DNA of 64,000 nt from JACPPO01 sp965262505 (lineage in GTDB: Bacteria > Acidobacteriota > Vicinamibacteria > Vicinamibacterales > UBA2999). The stretch covers positions 2,232,001 through 2,296,000 of the forward strand of contig CBDHFM010000030.1 in NCBI GenBank assembly GCA_965262505.1, given 5' to 3'. Below the pieces are notes generated by a model. The model saw nothing but the letters and a program-made list of their open reading frames with translations, ran no database searches and was not told where the DNA came from. Both the position numbers and the translations under genes were made by a program. This document shows, piece after piece, positions 1-8,472 of this stretch. The first letter of the stretch is position 1, and the number at the start of each line of letters is the position of its first letter.

Positions 1-1
1 G

Positions 2-478
2 GTACGGTCGATCCAGCGTTGGTGGCAGCACATGGGTCGCCCGGCGTATCGACAAGCCCAGTCGCTGTTGATCACGGCGGATGCAGGCGGGAGCAACGGG
101 GCGCGCCTCCGGTTGTGGAAGTGGGAACTGCCGCGTCTGGCCAATCGGACGGGCTTGGTGATCACGGTCTGTCACTTTCCGCCGGGTACGAGCAAGTGGA
201 ACAAGATCGAGCATCGGGTGTTCTCGCACATCGCGATGAATTGGCGCGGCACCCCACTCGTCGACTTGGCCACGATCGTGAGCCTCATTGGCTCGACGCA
301 CAGTCGGTCCGGACTCCGCGTTCGGTCGGAACTCGACCGCGGCCAATACCCGGGTGGCCTCACCGTCACCGATGCGCAGCTGGCGACGGTACGCCTCGAG
401 CGGCATCGCTTTCACGGCGACTGGAACTACACGATCCATCCCGCTGCTCCGAGAACACAAAAGTCAGTAATTGTCTGA
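2..478 (+). CDS. ISAzo13-family transposase, C-terminal part
   Basis: Open from the window edge, so the N-terminus lies outside. The reading frame carries the ISAzo13 C-terminal pattern: an ITADAGGSNG strand, CHFPPGTSKWNKIEHR, a MNWRGTPLVD segment, and a terminal HGDWNYTIHP. The protein would be a DDE-type transposase acting on its own element ends. No inverted repeat can be paired because the other end is missing. The family assignment rests on these recognisable motifs, not on a search. Confidence 0.8.
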   Translation, partial: VRSIQRWWQHMGRPAYRQAQSLLITADAGGSNGARLRLWKWELPRLANRTGLVITVCHFPPGTSKWNKIEHRVFSHIAMNWRGTPLVDLATIVSLIGSTHSRSGLRVRSELDRGQYPGGLTVTDAQLATVRLERHRFHGDWNYTIHPAAPRTQKSVIV

Positions 479-553
479 CAAGCCCTAAGCACTACCTCGT
501 TACACAGGAGTAATCCCGTCCGCGCAGTCGCTCCGCCCATATAATTCAACGGT

Positions 554-694
554 TTGGCCCCGACTCCCGGCACCCGCCTCGGCCCGTATGAGATCACTGC
601 CCAGATCGGCGAGGGCGGGATGGGCGAGGTGTATCGGGCCGCGGATACCAACCTCGGTCGCGATGTGGCGATCAAAGTGCTGCCGAGGCCCTAA
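554..694 (+). pseudogene. PknB-type Ser/Thr kinase, N-terminal fragment
   Basis: A TTG-started frame gives a glycine-rich P-loop typical of acidobacterial kinases: GTRLGPYEI, then GEGGMGEVYRA and DVAIKVLPR with the beta-3 lysine, and stops after 46 residues. A full kinase needs about 270 residues for the domain alone, so this is a stub. A TATAAT hexamer at 540-545 lies just upstream and may be the old promoter. A matching C-terminal scrap lies at 3107-3175 on the same strand, with a minus-strand gene between them. Confidence 0.7.
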
Positions 695-711
695 TTCATG
701 CACCAACGCCC

Positions 712-2952
712 TCAGAAGCGATAGGTATACAGGACCTTCGACGCCAGACTCCTGTTGAGCGTCGAGAAGCGGCTGAGCTGCGGATCGTCCAGCCAGTTGT
801 GCGTGTAGACCACGTACAGGTCGTTGCCGGGCGTGAGGATCCACCGGAAGCGTGACTGCCATCCGAGAACGGTGCTCTGCGAGTCGTACTGGATGTTGTT
901 CACGAGCGCGATATACGGCGAGAACTGCGTCTCGGCATTCAGGCGATAGAGCTGCGTCGTGAAGCGGCCCTCGGACAGCTCGACCGAGTTCCATTGACTG
1001 TTGACGCCGATGATCACTCCGGGGCGCGCCCTGACCGTCAGGTTTACTTGCCTGTCGGTACGCGTGCCGGAATAGAAGTCGCCCACCTCGTAACTCCCAC
1101 TGACGGCGAGCATCCGGCGGTTGGCCGACTGGGCCCAGACGCGGTATCTGGAAAACGTGTAGGTCGCGCCAAGCGGCAACGTGATGTCGTCCGTGATCCT
1201 GAACGGCTCTTCTAGCCGCACGTACTGCTGATTCGCCCTGAACGAGATGTTGTCCTGTGAGTGCAGGCTGACTTCGAACAGCGTGAGGTTGATGTTCCGT
1301 TCCACTAAGTCGTTTCGTAGGTCGGTCCGGACATCCAACGAGCTTCCGAACGTGAACTGCCGGATGTACCGATGGTTGGCAGGACGTGGGGCGAAAAAGA
1401 GCGACGGGCTGTACTTCCGAAAGGCAGTTCGGGTGACAAAACCGACGTCCGGGGTGAAGTTCTCCTGCACTTCCGTGGCCCCGAACTGCGCTCTCCAGCG
1501 GTCGTTCGGATAGTTCAGCGTGCCGCCGTACGCGACGTTGCCACTGGAGGACGCATCATTGGTCGCATGCAATAGCCAGAAGGTCGTATCCAGATTTTCG
1601 GATCCCAGAAAACTGGAGGTCGAAAAACGGGCGTCGAGGCCGGCGGTGTGCTGCGCGTCGCCTCCCTCGCTCGGGTCGCGGCGGGTGTACATGGCGCCCA
1701 CGTACGACTGCCGGAGCAGGCGGCGCTTGACGCGTGCCACCGTGAAGTCTTCGCTCAACAGGTCTTCGCCGCCACCGGTGCGCACATGGAGAAGCCCCAC
1801 ATCCTGGCCGCCCATCTGACCGGTGATCTTTGTGCCGAAGTCGATCTTCTGTGGGGCACGGTCGGCGCTCAGCCCGATACGGCGGCTGTGGAAGGGAAGG
1901 ATGCGATCGTTGCTGCCACCACCACCATGGAAGAAATTCTGTTGGCCGCCGGTGCTCGCAAAGTCGAAGAAGGTGGCGCCGTCCAGAAAGAAGTCGCGTT
2001 GCTCCTGAAAGAACAGCGAGAAGCGCGTGAGGTTCACCTGCCGTTGGTCGACTTCGGTCTGGGCGAAGTCTGTATTGATCGTGAGATTGGTTCGCAGCAG
2101 TGGCGTCGGATTGTAGAAGAGGTCGAGGCCGGCATTCGCGTCGGTCTCGGTGCCCGAGCCGGTGGCCGGAGACGTCTGCGAGGACAGCAGACCGTACGGC
2201 TTGATGTCGAGCCCGCGCCCCTGCGTCACGCCGGTGATACCGATCACCAGGCCGGCGTTATTCATGCGCTGGAGCCCCTGGTTGCGCGCCCAGCCGTTCC
2301 AGATCGATTCCTCGTTCTTACGCCGAACCGTCCGCTGGAAGTTGATGCCCCAGGTGTCGTTGTTCGGATTGAAATTGAGCGTCCGGAACGGGATTTCGAT
2401 CTCCAGGGTCCACCCGACCTCGCTCCGTCTGGCACGCGCGTTCCAGATACCATCCCACTGTCGGTTCTGGCCGTTGAGCCCGAGGAGCGCGTCGGCCATC
2501 AGGCCCGAGGGGTTCATCTCGAAGAAGTACCCCGTCCGGCCATCGAGGAACGTGTCGATGATCCACATGAAGCGGTCGTCGGAACCAAGCCCCTCATCGC
2601 GCCGCCGCTGGAAACCCAGCAGTTTGTCGGGCTCTGAGTCGTGGGCCGTCACGCCCATGTAGAGGGTGTCGCTGTCGTACGCGATGCGCACCTCGGTCGG
2701 TTCCGTGGCCGGCTGGCCGTTCGCCGGGTCGATCTGGATGAAATTGGCGGCCGGGACCGCGCTGGCCCAGACGGCCTCGTCCAGGCGGCCGTCCAGTTCG
2801 ATGGAGTGGCCGTCGGTCATACGGAAGGCTGTGACGCTGCGGCGGTCGCCGCTTTCTGGAACCGCTTGTCGGGCCCAGGCCGATGGGGCGCCGGCGAAGA
2901 GCAGGGCGGTGATCAGGAGAGATCGTGAGACCCCCGAACGAACAGTGGTCAT
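712..2952 (-). CDS. CBM9-like/DUF5916 outer-membrane protein
   Basis: 746 residues with a signal peptide (hydrophobic stretch about 10-25, cleavage near AWA). Residues about 45-230 are a carbohydrate-binding family 9-like domain (IELDGRLDEAVWASA, then LYMGVTAHDSEP). The rest is the long beta-rich DUF5916 region, probably a membrane barrel ending in an aromatic F. Such proteins are common in Acidobacteriota and Bacteroidota and are thought to sit in the outer membrane; the substrate is unknown. It lies alone, opposite in strand to the kinase scraps on both sides. It appears intact. Confidence 0.85.
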   Translation of the reverse strand: MTTVRSGVSRSLLITALLFAGAPSAWARQAVPESGDRRSVTAFRMTDGHSIELDGRLDEAVWASAVPAANFIQIDPANGQPATEPTEVRIAYDSDTLYMGVTAHDSEPDKLLGFQRRRDEGLGSDDRFMWIIDTFLDGRTGYFFEMNPSGLMADALLGLNGQNRQWDGIWNARARRSEVGWTLEIEIPFRTLNFNPNNDTWGINFQRTVRRKNEESIWNGWARNQGLQRMNNAGLVIGITGVTQGRGLDIKPYGLLSSQTSPATGSGTETDANAGLDLFYNPTPLLRTNLTINTDFAQTEVDQRQVNLTRFSLFFQEQRDFFLDGATFFDFASTGGQQNFFHGGGGSNDRILPFHSRRIGLSADRAPQKIDFGTKITGQMGGQDVGLLHVRTGGGEDLLSEDFTVARVKRRLLRQSYVGAMYTRRDPSEGGDAQHTAGLDARFSTSSFLGSENLDTTFWLLHATNDASSSGNVAYGGTLNYPNDRWRAQFGATEVQENFTPDVGFVTRTAFRKYSPSLFFAPRPANHRYIRQFTFGSSLDVRTDLRNDLVERNINLTLFEVSLHSQDNISFRANQQYVRLEEPFRITDDITLPLGATYTFSRYRVWAQSANRRMLAVSGSYEVGDFYSGTRTDRQVNLTVRARPGVIIGVNSQWNSVELSEGRFTTQLYRLNAETQFSPYIALVNNIQYDSQSTVLGWQSRFRWILTPGNDLYVVYTHNWLDDPQLSRFSTLNRSLASKVLYTYRF

Positions 2953-3106
2953 CGTGTGATAAGTCCTACGAGGATCGGGCGGAACTTGCCCGTTGTCTAT
3001 GAATTACGACGCGATCAACCGCCGCGTTGACACGAGAAGGCGCTCACTATACTACCCGAATTTCCAGTCACGCTGCGCTCAATCGGTATGGATAAGGGGT
3101 AACGTT

Positions 3107-3175
3107 GTGCAGCCGCAGCTCATCGTCGTCCAGAACTGGTTCGAGGAACTGCGGCAGCGCGTGCCCGTGAATTGA
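3107..3175 (+). pseudogene. Kinase/beta-propeller protein, C-terminal scrap
   Basis: The last 22 codons of a frame read LIVVQNWFEELRQRVPVN before TGA. From family knowledge this tail resembles the C-termini of acidobacterial PknB kinases fused to WD40/PD40 propellers. Together with the N-terminal kinase stub at 554-694 on the same strand it suggests one original kinase gene whose middle was replaced. The segment is short, so the assignment is tentative. Confidence 0.4.
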
Positions 3176-3230
3176 CCCACGCGCGTCCGTTTCGGGCTGG
3201 CTCGCGACTGATAGGTCCTGAGTAGTCGCG

Positions 3231-4274
3231 TCTTGCTTATCCGGTTGTTTCAGCAAGCCACCACCGATAGTGTACGGGCGTGGCGCACCCGTCATTTCCG
3301 AAGAATATCCGCGAGTTTCAACGCCAATTCGCCACCGAAGAGGCTTGTCAGGACTACTTGGCGGCGTGTCGCTGGCCGGACGGTTTTGCGTGTCCCCGGT
3401 GCGGGCATGCGCGCGGCTATCGACTGGTCGAGCAGCGGCGCTGGCAATGTGCGGCGTGTCGGTATCAGGTATCGCTGACCGCCGGGACGATTCTCCACAA
3501 CACGAAGACGCCCCTCGCCGTGTGGTTCTGGGCGGCCTATTTGACAGTCACCGACAAGCGGGGCATCTCGGCCCTCCTGCTCCAGCGGCAGATGGGGCTG
3601 CGGCGGTACGAAACGGCGTGGCTGCTGTTGCACAAACTGCGGCGCGCGATGGTGAACGTGGGGCGGGAGCCCTTGCACGGCGACGTGGAGATCGATGACA
3701 CCTGGGTGGGCGCGCCACAGGCCGGCCTGCGCGGCAGTCGCCAACTCAAAGGGCGGAAAGCCGCGATTGTGCTGGTGGCGGTGGAACGACGCGGTGATCG
3801 GTCGGGTCGGGTCCGCATGTCCGTGATCCCGGACTTCAAACAAACGACGATGCTCGCGTTCGTCATGCAACATGTCGCGCCGGGGGCAACGGTCTATAGC
3901 GACGGCCTGAAGAGTTTCGACGGTCTCCAGGCCGCCGACGTCAGGCACGTCGCCCGCACGCAACCGATCCGGAGCGCCCTGCACCGGGGGGTGCCCTCCG
4001 CGGCGCCCTTGGCTGACCGCGCCATCGGCAACCTCCAGCAGTGGTTGATCGGCACGCACCACGGCGTCAGCAAGGCGCAACTGCAGGTCTACCTCGACGA
4101 GTTCGTGTTTCGGCACAATCGGCGGCGGCAACCGATGGCCGCCTTTCAGACCCTACTGGGCCTGGGGGCCGGCCGCGCGCCCACGCCCTACCGACGGATT
4201 CGCGGCGCGCAGGACGTGCGCCCCCAGGTGGGCGCAACATATAGGGGCTAGCTGAAACAACCGGATAAGCAAGA
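3231..4274 (+). mobile_element. IS1595-family insertion sequence, complete
   Basis: Perfect 24-bp terminal inverted repeats: 3231-3254 begins TCTTGCTTATCCGG and 4251-4274 is its exact reverse complement. One transposase gene fills the space between. No 8-bp target duplication is visible (flanks tagtcgcg and gccgttta differ), so the element may have been moved or trimmed by recombination after insertion. Confidence 0.9.
3280..4251 (+). CDS. IS1595-family transposase
   Basis: 323 residues from a GTG start just inside the left inverted repeat. An N-terminal zinc ribbon is visible with paired cysteines at 38/41 and 57/60 (CPRC...CAAC), followed by the IS1595 DDE/N core: DVEIDDTWVG near residue 137, VYSDGLKSF, and a late FRHNRRR helix. 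Family members are about 300-320 residues, so this looks full length. The stop codon overlaps the first bases of the right inverted repeat. Confidence 0.9.
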   Translation: MAHPSFPKNIREFQRQFATEEACQDYLAACRWPDGFACPRCGHARGYRLVEQRRWQCAACRYQVSLTAGTILHNTKTPLAVWFWAAYLTVTDKRGISALLLQRQMGLRRYETAWLLLHKLRRAMVNVGREPLHGDVEIDDTWVGAPQAGLRGSRQLKGRKAAIVLVAVERRGDRSGRVRMSVIPDFKQTTMLAFVMQHVAPGATVYSDGLKSFDGLQAADVRHVARTQPIRSALHRGVPSAAPLADRAIGNLQQWLIGTHHGVSKAQLQVYLDEFVFRHNRRRQPMAAFQTLLGLGAGRAPTPYRRIRGAQDVRPQVGATYRG

Positions 4275-4371
4275 GCCGTTTAAGATCTTTATTTAAAAAG
4301 ACTTAAATTATTCCGTGATCGTAGTTTCCCCATCCCTCGTCTCTTTCCAGATCGTGGTGTATGCTTAGTGT

Positions 4372-4575
4372 ATGTCACGCACCAACATGGACATCGACGA
4401 TGAGGCGTGCGCGGCGGTCATGCGCCGTTACTGTCTGACGACAAAACGCGAGGCGGTCAACTTTGCGCTTCGAGCCCTTGCGTCGGAGCCTCTCGGCATT
4501 GATGAAGCGCGCCAGCTTCGGGGGTCCGGTTGGGATGGCGACCTCGGCGAGATGCGGACCAGTCGTTCGACGTGA
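4372..4575 (+). CDS. vapB: VapB-family antitoxin
   Basis: 67 residues with the VapB ribbon-helix-helix pattern: MDIDDEACAAVMRR then TTKREAVNFALRAL, ending in an acidic/Trp-containing tail that would occupy the toxin. It should bind and neutralise the VapC encoded immediately downstream and repress the operon. Its TGA overlaps the toxin GTG start (GTGA), which implies translational coupling. It sits directly downstream of the IS1595 element. Confidence 0.8.
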   Translation: MSRTNMDIDDEACAAVMRRYCLTTKREAVNFALRALASEPLGIDEARQLRGSGWDGDLGEMRTSRST

Positions 4576-4958
4576 TTCTGATCGATACGTCCGCGTGGAT
4601 CGAGTTTCTTCGAGACACCGGGACCGCGACCTGCAATCGCGTCGAGGCGCTGCTTGAAAGCGAGATCGCGATCTGCGATGCAGTGCGGATGGAAGTACTC
4701 GCCGGAGCGCGTGACGAACGGCATCTGATGAACCTCCGCCGGTTGCTCGCGCGTGCGACCGTCCTTCCCACTGGACCGATGGATTATGACGATGCGGCCG
4801 CTCTGTATCGTGTCTGTCGCCGGGAAGGGGAGACTATTCGCAGGTTAATAGATTGTCTCATCGGCGCGGTCGCCATTCGCGCCGATGTGCCCGTTCTGCA
4901 CAACGACGCCGATTTCGGTGTATTGGCACGGCATACGGACCTTAAAATCGCCGACTGA
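4572..4958 (+). CDS. vapC: VapC-family PIN-domain ribonuclease toxin
   Basis: Starting at the GTG that overlaps the vapB stop gives 128 residues beginning VILIDTSAWIEFL; a longer frame upstream would overlap the antitoxin by 46 bases and is less likely. The PIN acidic residues are in place: D5, E41, D94 in RLIDCLI, and D112/D114 in LHNDADF. VapC toxins cut tRNA or rRNA when the antitoxin is lost. The pair looks intact, unlike most of its neighbours. Confidence 0.85.
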   Translation: MILIDTSAWIEFLRDTGTATCNRVEALLESEIAICDAVRMEVLAGARDERHLMNLRRLLARATVLPTGPMDYDDAAALYRVCRREGETIRRLIDCLIGAVAIRADVPVLHNDADFGVLARHTDLKIAD

Positions 4959-5075
4959 ATCGGCGTTTTACCCTCAGAGCGCGCCTAAGTTATTTGGTAC
5001 CCTGGACCAAGTCTTCGCGGCTCGGGCAGACTGAGACACCCGACCGAGGTTTCTCGGCAGTCAGCACCCCCAGAG

Positions 5076-5165
5076 GTGGTCTACGCGCGTAGTGATCTCT
5101 TCGAGCGCCGGCGCCATCTGATGGACAACTGGGTGGCCCAACTCAGTGGGGAAACGCAGGCACGT
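5076..5165 (+). pseudogene. Tyrosine integrase, C-terminal remnant
   Basis: A short frame reads VVYARSDLFERRRHLMDNW, the tail motif seen after the catalytic tyrosine region in many phage/island tyrosine recombinases. The catalytic R-H-R-Y part is absent, so only the last about 30 residues remain before the frame degenerates. It marks an old integration module next to the defence genes. Identification is by motif resemblance only. Confidence 0.5.
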
Positions 5166-5232
5166 GATGTTATGACGTCGGTGACCGTACGCCGCAGTAG
5201 GCATAGGATGCAGAAACCGACCACGCCAGAGC

Positions 5233-5412
5233 CTCGCGACCCATACCGGTGCGGTGCTCGCCACCAGAGCCAGCCATGCCGGCGCGATGCTCGCAGACCT
5301 CTACGCCCCGGACGTGACGCCGCCCGATCTCCGTAGGGTTCGCTCGGCGCTGAACCGCGTCGTGGAAGAGGATGTTGCAGCGTTGTTTTTGCAAAATGAC
5401 ACGCACAGATGA
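5233..5412 (+). pseudogene. DNA methyltransferase C-terminal-like fragment
   Basis: A 59-codon frame contains MLADLYAPDVTPPDLRRV followed by a helix and stops at 5410-5412. The pattern LADLY-P---PPDLR resembles the C-terminal end of large class I/type IIG DNA methyltransferases (inference). Its TGA overlaps the ATG of the SIR2-like gene (ATGA), so the two were once translationally coupled in one operon. No start codon or methyltransferase core is present. Confidence 0.4.
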
Positions 5413-6167
5413 AGAACGAGATTCCGCCAATACCCGGAGTACCAGAAGCACTTCGTGAGGCAGCACAGGTAGGAAAGCTGATCCCGTTTATCGGGGCCGG
5501 CGTTTCAACATTGGCAGGGTGCCCCGACTGGAATGAGTTCGCCGACGCGACCCTCGGCATCTTTATCGAACACGGGAAGTTCAGTCACGCACAGTTAGAC
5601 CAGGTTAAGCATCTCCGCCCTCGTATAAAGCTCTCGATTGCTCTGGCTATTCAGGCCGAGACCGGCATATCGATAGACTTTCGGGACTTGCTGCACCGGG
5701 AGCCGCGTAAGGAGCATGTGAAGGGCCGATATCTTTATTCGTACTTGTCGAAGCTTGGCAAGACATTTGTCACGACCAATTACGACGAATGGCTCGACGA
5801 AGAACTGTCGGCTCCTCCTGCAGATTTAACTGGGGACGCCACGGCAATCGCCAACTCAGCGCCGAAGCCCCGGACGGTCTACTACAGGCCTGACGATCTG
5901 ACAGCGGCCAATTTGAACCAAGAGAATGTGGTTATTCACCTTCACGGGTCTGCCAAGCACCCGCAAGGCATGATTCTGACAACGCGGCAATACGTCCAGC
6001 ACTACGCAAATGACCGACGCTCCACGGATGGCGACTCAGAGAACTTCGTTTTGACTTTTCTTGAGGCTCTTTTTAAGAACAAGACGGTCCTTTTTGTCGG
6101 CTATGGTTTGGATGAACTGGAAATTCTCGAATACGTCATCGTCAAGGCGACGTCCCCCCCGAATTGA
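5409..6167 (+). pseudogene. SIR2-like NADase-type protein, 3' end cut by IS
   Basis: The frame holds a SIR2_2-type NAD-binding fold: IPFIGAGVS (25-33), TTNYDEWLDE (122-131), VVIHLHGS with the catalytic-type His near 179, and VLFVGYGLDE (227-236). In prokaryotic immunity such domains usually deplete NAD+ after infection (established for ThsA, DSR and related systems). The last native residues are near 247; the frame then runs into the end of the IS3-type element and stops at 6165-6167. Domain core is complete; any C-terminal sensor region has been lost. An ATPase/HNH pair follows the IS on the same strand. Confidence 0.75.
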
Positions 6168-6214
6168 GTAGCACCCGGGTTTAGAGTCCGAGCTCACGAG
6201 AAGGGAGATCGGAC

Positions 6215-6478
6215 GTGAAGCAACGATTCAGCGAGGCGCAGATCATCGGGTTCCTGCGGGAGTCCGAAGCGGGCCTGCCGGTGAAGGACCTGTGCCGCCG
6301 GCACGGGTTCTCGGAGGCCAGTTACTACCTCTGGCGGAATAAGTTCGGCGGGATGACCGTCTCGGACGCGAAACGCCTGAAGGAGCTGATTGCCGAGAAT
6401 ACGCGGCTGAAGAAGCTGCTGGCCGAGTCCGTGCTGGACAACGAGGTGACGCGCGATGCGTTGCGAAAAAAGTGGTGA
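6215..6478 (+). CDS. IS3-type OrfA (helix-turn-helix)
   Basis: 87 residues from GTG: KQRFSEAQIIGFLRESEAG, a CRRHGFSEASYYLWR recognition helix, then a leucine-zipper-like MTVSDAKRLKEL. This is the HTH_Tnp_1 half of an IS3-group transposase, used for end binding. It ends in TGA overlapping the OrfB start by seven bases, consistent with frameshift-made OrfAB. Confidence 0.85.
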   Translation: MKQRFSEAQIIGFLRESEAGLPVKDLCRRHGFSEASYYLWRNKFGGMTVSDAKRLKELIAENTRLKKLLAESVLDNEVTRDALRKKW

Positions 6479-7320
6479 CCGCCCCAGCCCGACGGGTGCT
6501 GGTGCGGGATATGACCGCGCAGGGGGTGAGCGAGCGGCGCGCGCTCGCGCTGGTGCACATGAGTGCCTCGTCGCTGCGATACACCCCGGCGCCGGATACT
6601 AACGCGGCGTTGCGAGCCCGCATCGTGACCTTAGCGCACCGGCACCGTCGCTACGGTGCCGGGATGATCTACCTCAAGCTGCGGCAGGCGGGAACACGGG
6701 GCAACCACAAGCGGGTGGAGCGCCTGTATACCGAGGCTAGGCTGCAGGTACGTCGGCGGCGACGCAAGAAGATCCCGGTGGCGGACCGCCAGCCCCTGGT
6801 ACGCCCCCAGGCGCCGAACGAGGTCTGGTCTGCCGACTTCGTCTTCGACCGCACGGCCGAGGGACGGGTGGTGAAGTGCCTGACCGTCGTCGATGACGCG
6901 ACCACCGAAGCGGTGGCCATCGTGCCGGCCCGCGCGTTCGGTGGGCTGCCGGTCACCCGCGTGCTCGATCAACTCGCGCTCAAGCGCGGCCTGCCGCGTA
7001 TCTTGCGCACCGACAACGGGAAGGAGTTCTGCGGGCGCGCCATGCTGACATGGGCCCATACGCACGGCGTCACGTTGCGCCTGATCGAGCCGGGCAAGCC
7101 GAATCAGAACGCCTAAATCGAATCGTTCAACGGCCGGTTCCGCGACGAGTGCCTCAACGAGCACTGGTTCACGAGTCTGGTCCATACCCAGGTCCTCGTC
7201 GAGGCCTGGCGACGCGAGTACAACGAGGAGCGGCCGAAGAAGGGACTGGGCGGGCTCACGCCCGCCCAGTACGCCAAGCGGCTGGTCGCGGAACGCAGTA
7301 CAGTCACCGCCGGACTCTAA
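6472..7320 (+). pseudogene. IS3-type OrfB integrase with in-frame TAA
   Basis: The DDE integrase core is evident: NEVWSADFVFDRTAEG (first D), TDNGKEFCG (second D), and IESFNGRFRDECLNEHWF (the E). A single in-frame TAA at 7114-7116 lies directly before IESFNGRF, where family members have a tyrosine, so one base change ends the protein just before the catalytic glutamate. Downstream reading continues cleanly to a normal stop at 7318-7320. The transposase should be inactive unless the stop is read through. Confidence 0.85.
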
Positions 7321-7326
7321 ACCGAA

Positions 7327-8472
7327 GTGCTACTGAAGACGGGGGGACGTCGCAACGGAGTTGGCAAGTCCACGATCTTGAAGAGCATCGCGCTTGGTCT
7401 CTGCGACCGCGGGGGTGCATCAGGCCTACTGTCCGATATGTATGGCAACCTCCTCAAGAACGGACAAGACAAGGGCTTGATAGAGCTGCACCTGAGTAGT
7501 GGAAGGGAGAAGTACAGATTAACAACCACTATCGAGAGGGTGGTGGATGACCCTGGGCAGGAAGTGTTGAAGAAGAGGATACCGAAGGACTTCCCTTGGA
7601 AACAGTTGTTTGTTTGTGGGTACGGCCCAGTCCGCGTGATGCAAGGAACCCATTCGTACGCTCAGTATGAAACGGCTGATGCCGTCTATACCCTTTTCAA
7701 CTATGGATACGAACTGCAGAGCCCTGAGCTCATTGTGCGGCGGCGCGTATGGGGACAACAAGCGAAGGAACACAAATTATTTCGCATTCTCTCGGACCTG
7801 CTGACGCTCAAACGTGACGATGTGAGTTTGTCGAGGACTGGCATCACAGCTCGTAGTCGCGCAGGAGACACTATAGGCATCGGTGCTCTAGCGGATGGTC
7901 ATCGATCAACTCTCAACTGGATACTGGATCTGATCGGCTGGACACACCTGAGTGGACGTAAGGAGCCTCGCGGGATCGTGCTGATTGATGAGATTGAAAA
8001 CCATCTGCATCCGACTTGGCAAAGACGCGTGCTCCGATTGCTTTCGGAACATTTTCCTTTAGTTCAGTTCATTGCGACTTCGCACTCAGCGCTCCCCGCG
8101 GCTGGTGTATATGAGAGTAAGGGGAAGGGACTTAGGATCGGGGAGGCACATGTTCTGCGAATGAATCCCTTAGGGAAGATCACTGCCGTTAAGCTTCCAC
8201 CACTAGATGGTTGGGTCTACGATCGAATATTAGAATCGCATGCGTTCGATACGCCCGCGCAGTCGCTCTCGCTGGAGAGTGCACGGGCGGCAGTTGAGTC
8301 TGCTTACTCTGGCCCGAAGTCGAGACGCACGAAGAAGTTCAAGAGTGCGATGCGGAAGCTACGTAGCGTGTCCACCAGTGATGCGGCGGGCACTCAGGAC
8401 CGGCGTGTTGCTGAAGAGCTGAATACTGAGCTTGAGTTGCTTCTCAAGAAGCAAAAGAGAAGCGGTGATTAG
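7327..8472 (+). CDS. AAA/ABC-type ATPase (PtuA-like), N-terminus replaced by IS
   Basis: Native sequence begins exactly in the Walker A loop (GVGKST, residues 11-16 of the chimeric frame); an in-frame GTG inside the IS right end offers a substitute start. Further motifs: signature-like LADGHRS (188-194), Walker B IVLIDEIENHLHP (217-229) and TSHS switch histidine (251-254). This is the OLD/PtuA class of ATPase. The beta strand before Walker A is lost, so nucleotide binding is doubtful. Its end overlaps the HNH gene by eight bases. The gene is visibly less GC-rich than the chromosome, suggesting transfer. As ATPase plus HNH it matches the Septu defence arrangement. Confidence 0.75.
   Translation: MLLKTGGRRNGVGKSTILKSIALGLCDRGGASGLLSDMYGNLLKNGQDKGLIELHLSSGREKYRLTTTIERVVDDPGQEVLKKRIPKDFPWKQLFVCGYGPVRVMQGTHSYAQYETADAVYTLFNYGYELQSPELIVRRRVWGQQAKEHKLFRILSDLLTLKRDDVSLSRTGITARSRAGDTIGIGALADGHRSTLNWILDLIGWTHLSGRKEPRGIVLIDEIENHLHPTWQRRVLRLLSEHFPLVQFIATSHSALPAAGVYESKGKGLRIGEAHVLRMNPLGKITAVKLPPLDGWVYDRILESHAFDTPAQSLSLESARAAVESAYSGPKSRRTKKFKSAMRKLRSVSTSDAAGTQDRRVAEELNTELELLLKKQKRSGD

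Larger units (their letters stand above)
6147..7353 (+). mobile_element. IS3-type element A
   Basis: About 1.2 kb with imperfect terminal inverted repeats: GCGACGTCCCCCC followed further in by AGTAGCAC and GTTTAGAGTCCG at the left end, matched in reverse at the right end. Two overlapping transposase frames lie inside. The same left end occurs inverted at 37887-38021, which supports the boundary. No clear target duplication: TCAAG at left, AACGG at right. It separates the SIR2-like gene from the Walker-A-starting ATPase, and both host genes have lost sequence. Confidence 0.8.

Noticed and set aside
3223..4282. 8-bp target duplication for the IS1595 element
   Set aside because: Flanks TAGTCGCG and GCCGTTTA do not match in any register I tried.
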